This document shows positions 44,701-44,712 of a stretch of DNA of 44,712 bases, in pieces; the stretch's first letter is position 1; the number at the start of each line of letters is the position of its first letter. A model generated the notes under the pieces. The model saw nothing but the letters and a program-made list of their open reading frames with translations, did no database searches and was not told the DNA's origin. The position numbers and the translations under genes were made by a program. The DNA comes from Scenedesmus sp. ARA3 (lineage: Eukaryota; Chlorophyta; Chlorophyceae; Sphaeropleales; Scenedesmaceae), in the NCBI GenBank assembly GCA_004335835.1, contig RWJK01001011.1, positions 1,624 to 46,335 of the forward strand. Direction: 5' to 3'.

Positions 44701-44712
44701 TCACATGGCATG

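Noticed and set aside
1..44712. Search by eye for tRNA, rRNA, reverse transcriptase or transposase
   Set aside because: No cloverleaf with a T-loop GTTCGA core and no recognisable enzyme motifs were seen; a covariance-model and profile search would be needed to be certain.

Overview
This is nuclear DNA from a eukaryote, most likely a chlorophyte green alga (perhaps Chlorophyceae; an inference). The genes have many short exons with GT-AG introns, mostly of 80-500 bp. The DNA is saturated with CAG/CTG trinucleotide repeats, proteins carry poly-Gln and poly-Ala runs, and one protein is a plant-type CCA1/LHY MYB. I see no rRNA, tRNA, CRISPR array, intact transposon or prokaryotic operon.

Layout. 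1-3,000: mostly unassigned, with fragments of a possible membrane protein (-). 3,382-5,984: ribosome-assembly factor MRT4 (-), seven exons. 6,295-7,347: Gln-rich orphan (+). 8,559-11,039: small four-helix membrane protein (-), five exons. 12,428-19,039: large, probably plastid-targeted CPYC glutathione transferase (-), thirteen exons, three of them 11-28 nt. 19,396-21,204: tandem CCCH zinc-finger protein (+), divergent from the transferase across 356 bp. 22,739-27,701: CCA1/LHY/REVEILLE-class MYB (+), nine exons. 31,227-32,352: secreted Cys-rich protein with a GPI-type tail (+). 35,605-38,795 and 41,194-44,462: two tandem aquaporin paralogues (-) with the same exon structure. The 27.7-31.2, 32.4-35.6 and 38.8-41.2 kb stretches hold no gene I recognise. 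All splice models were built by eye from reading frame, splice consensus and family conservation; every junction listed keeps phase except one spot in the CCCH gene.

Two structural themes stand out. (1) Exon-edge tandem duplication: the end of an exon, together with its splice site and some intron, is copied two to six times, and the extra copies lie only in the neighbouring intron. I count about ten cases in four minus-strand genes. (2) Sense-strand (CTG)n tracts sit directly upstream of the AG at ten acceptors, where a polypyrimidine tract is expected. The longest has 29 units. In the plus-strand genes, CAG runs instead lie in coding sequence and encode poly-Gln.

The genes do not form one pathway. 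They look like ordinary neighbours: ribosome biogenesis, thiol redox, RNA binding, clock-type transcription, cell surface and water/solute channels. The novelty is in how their introns are built.
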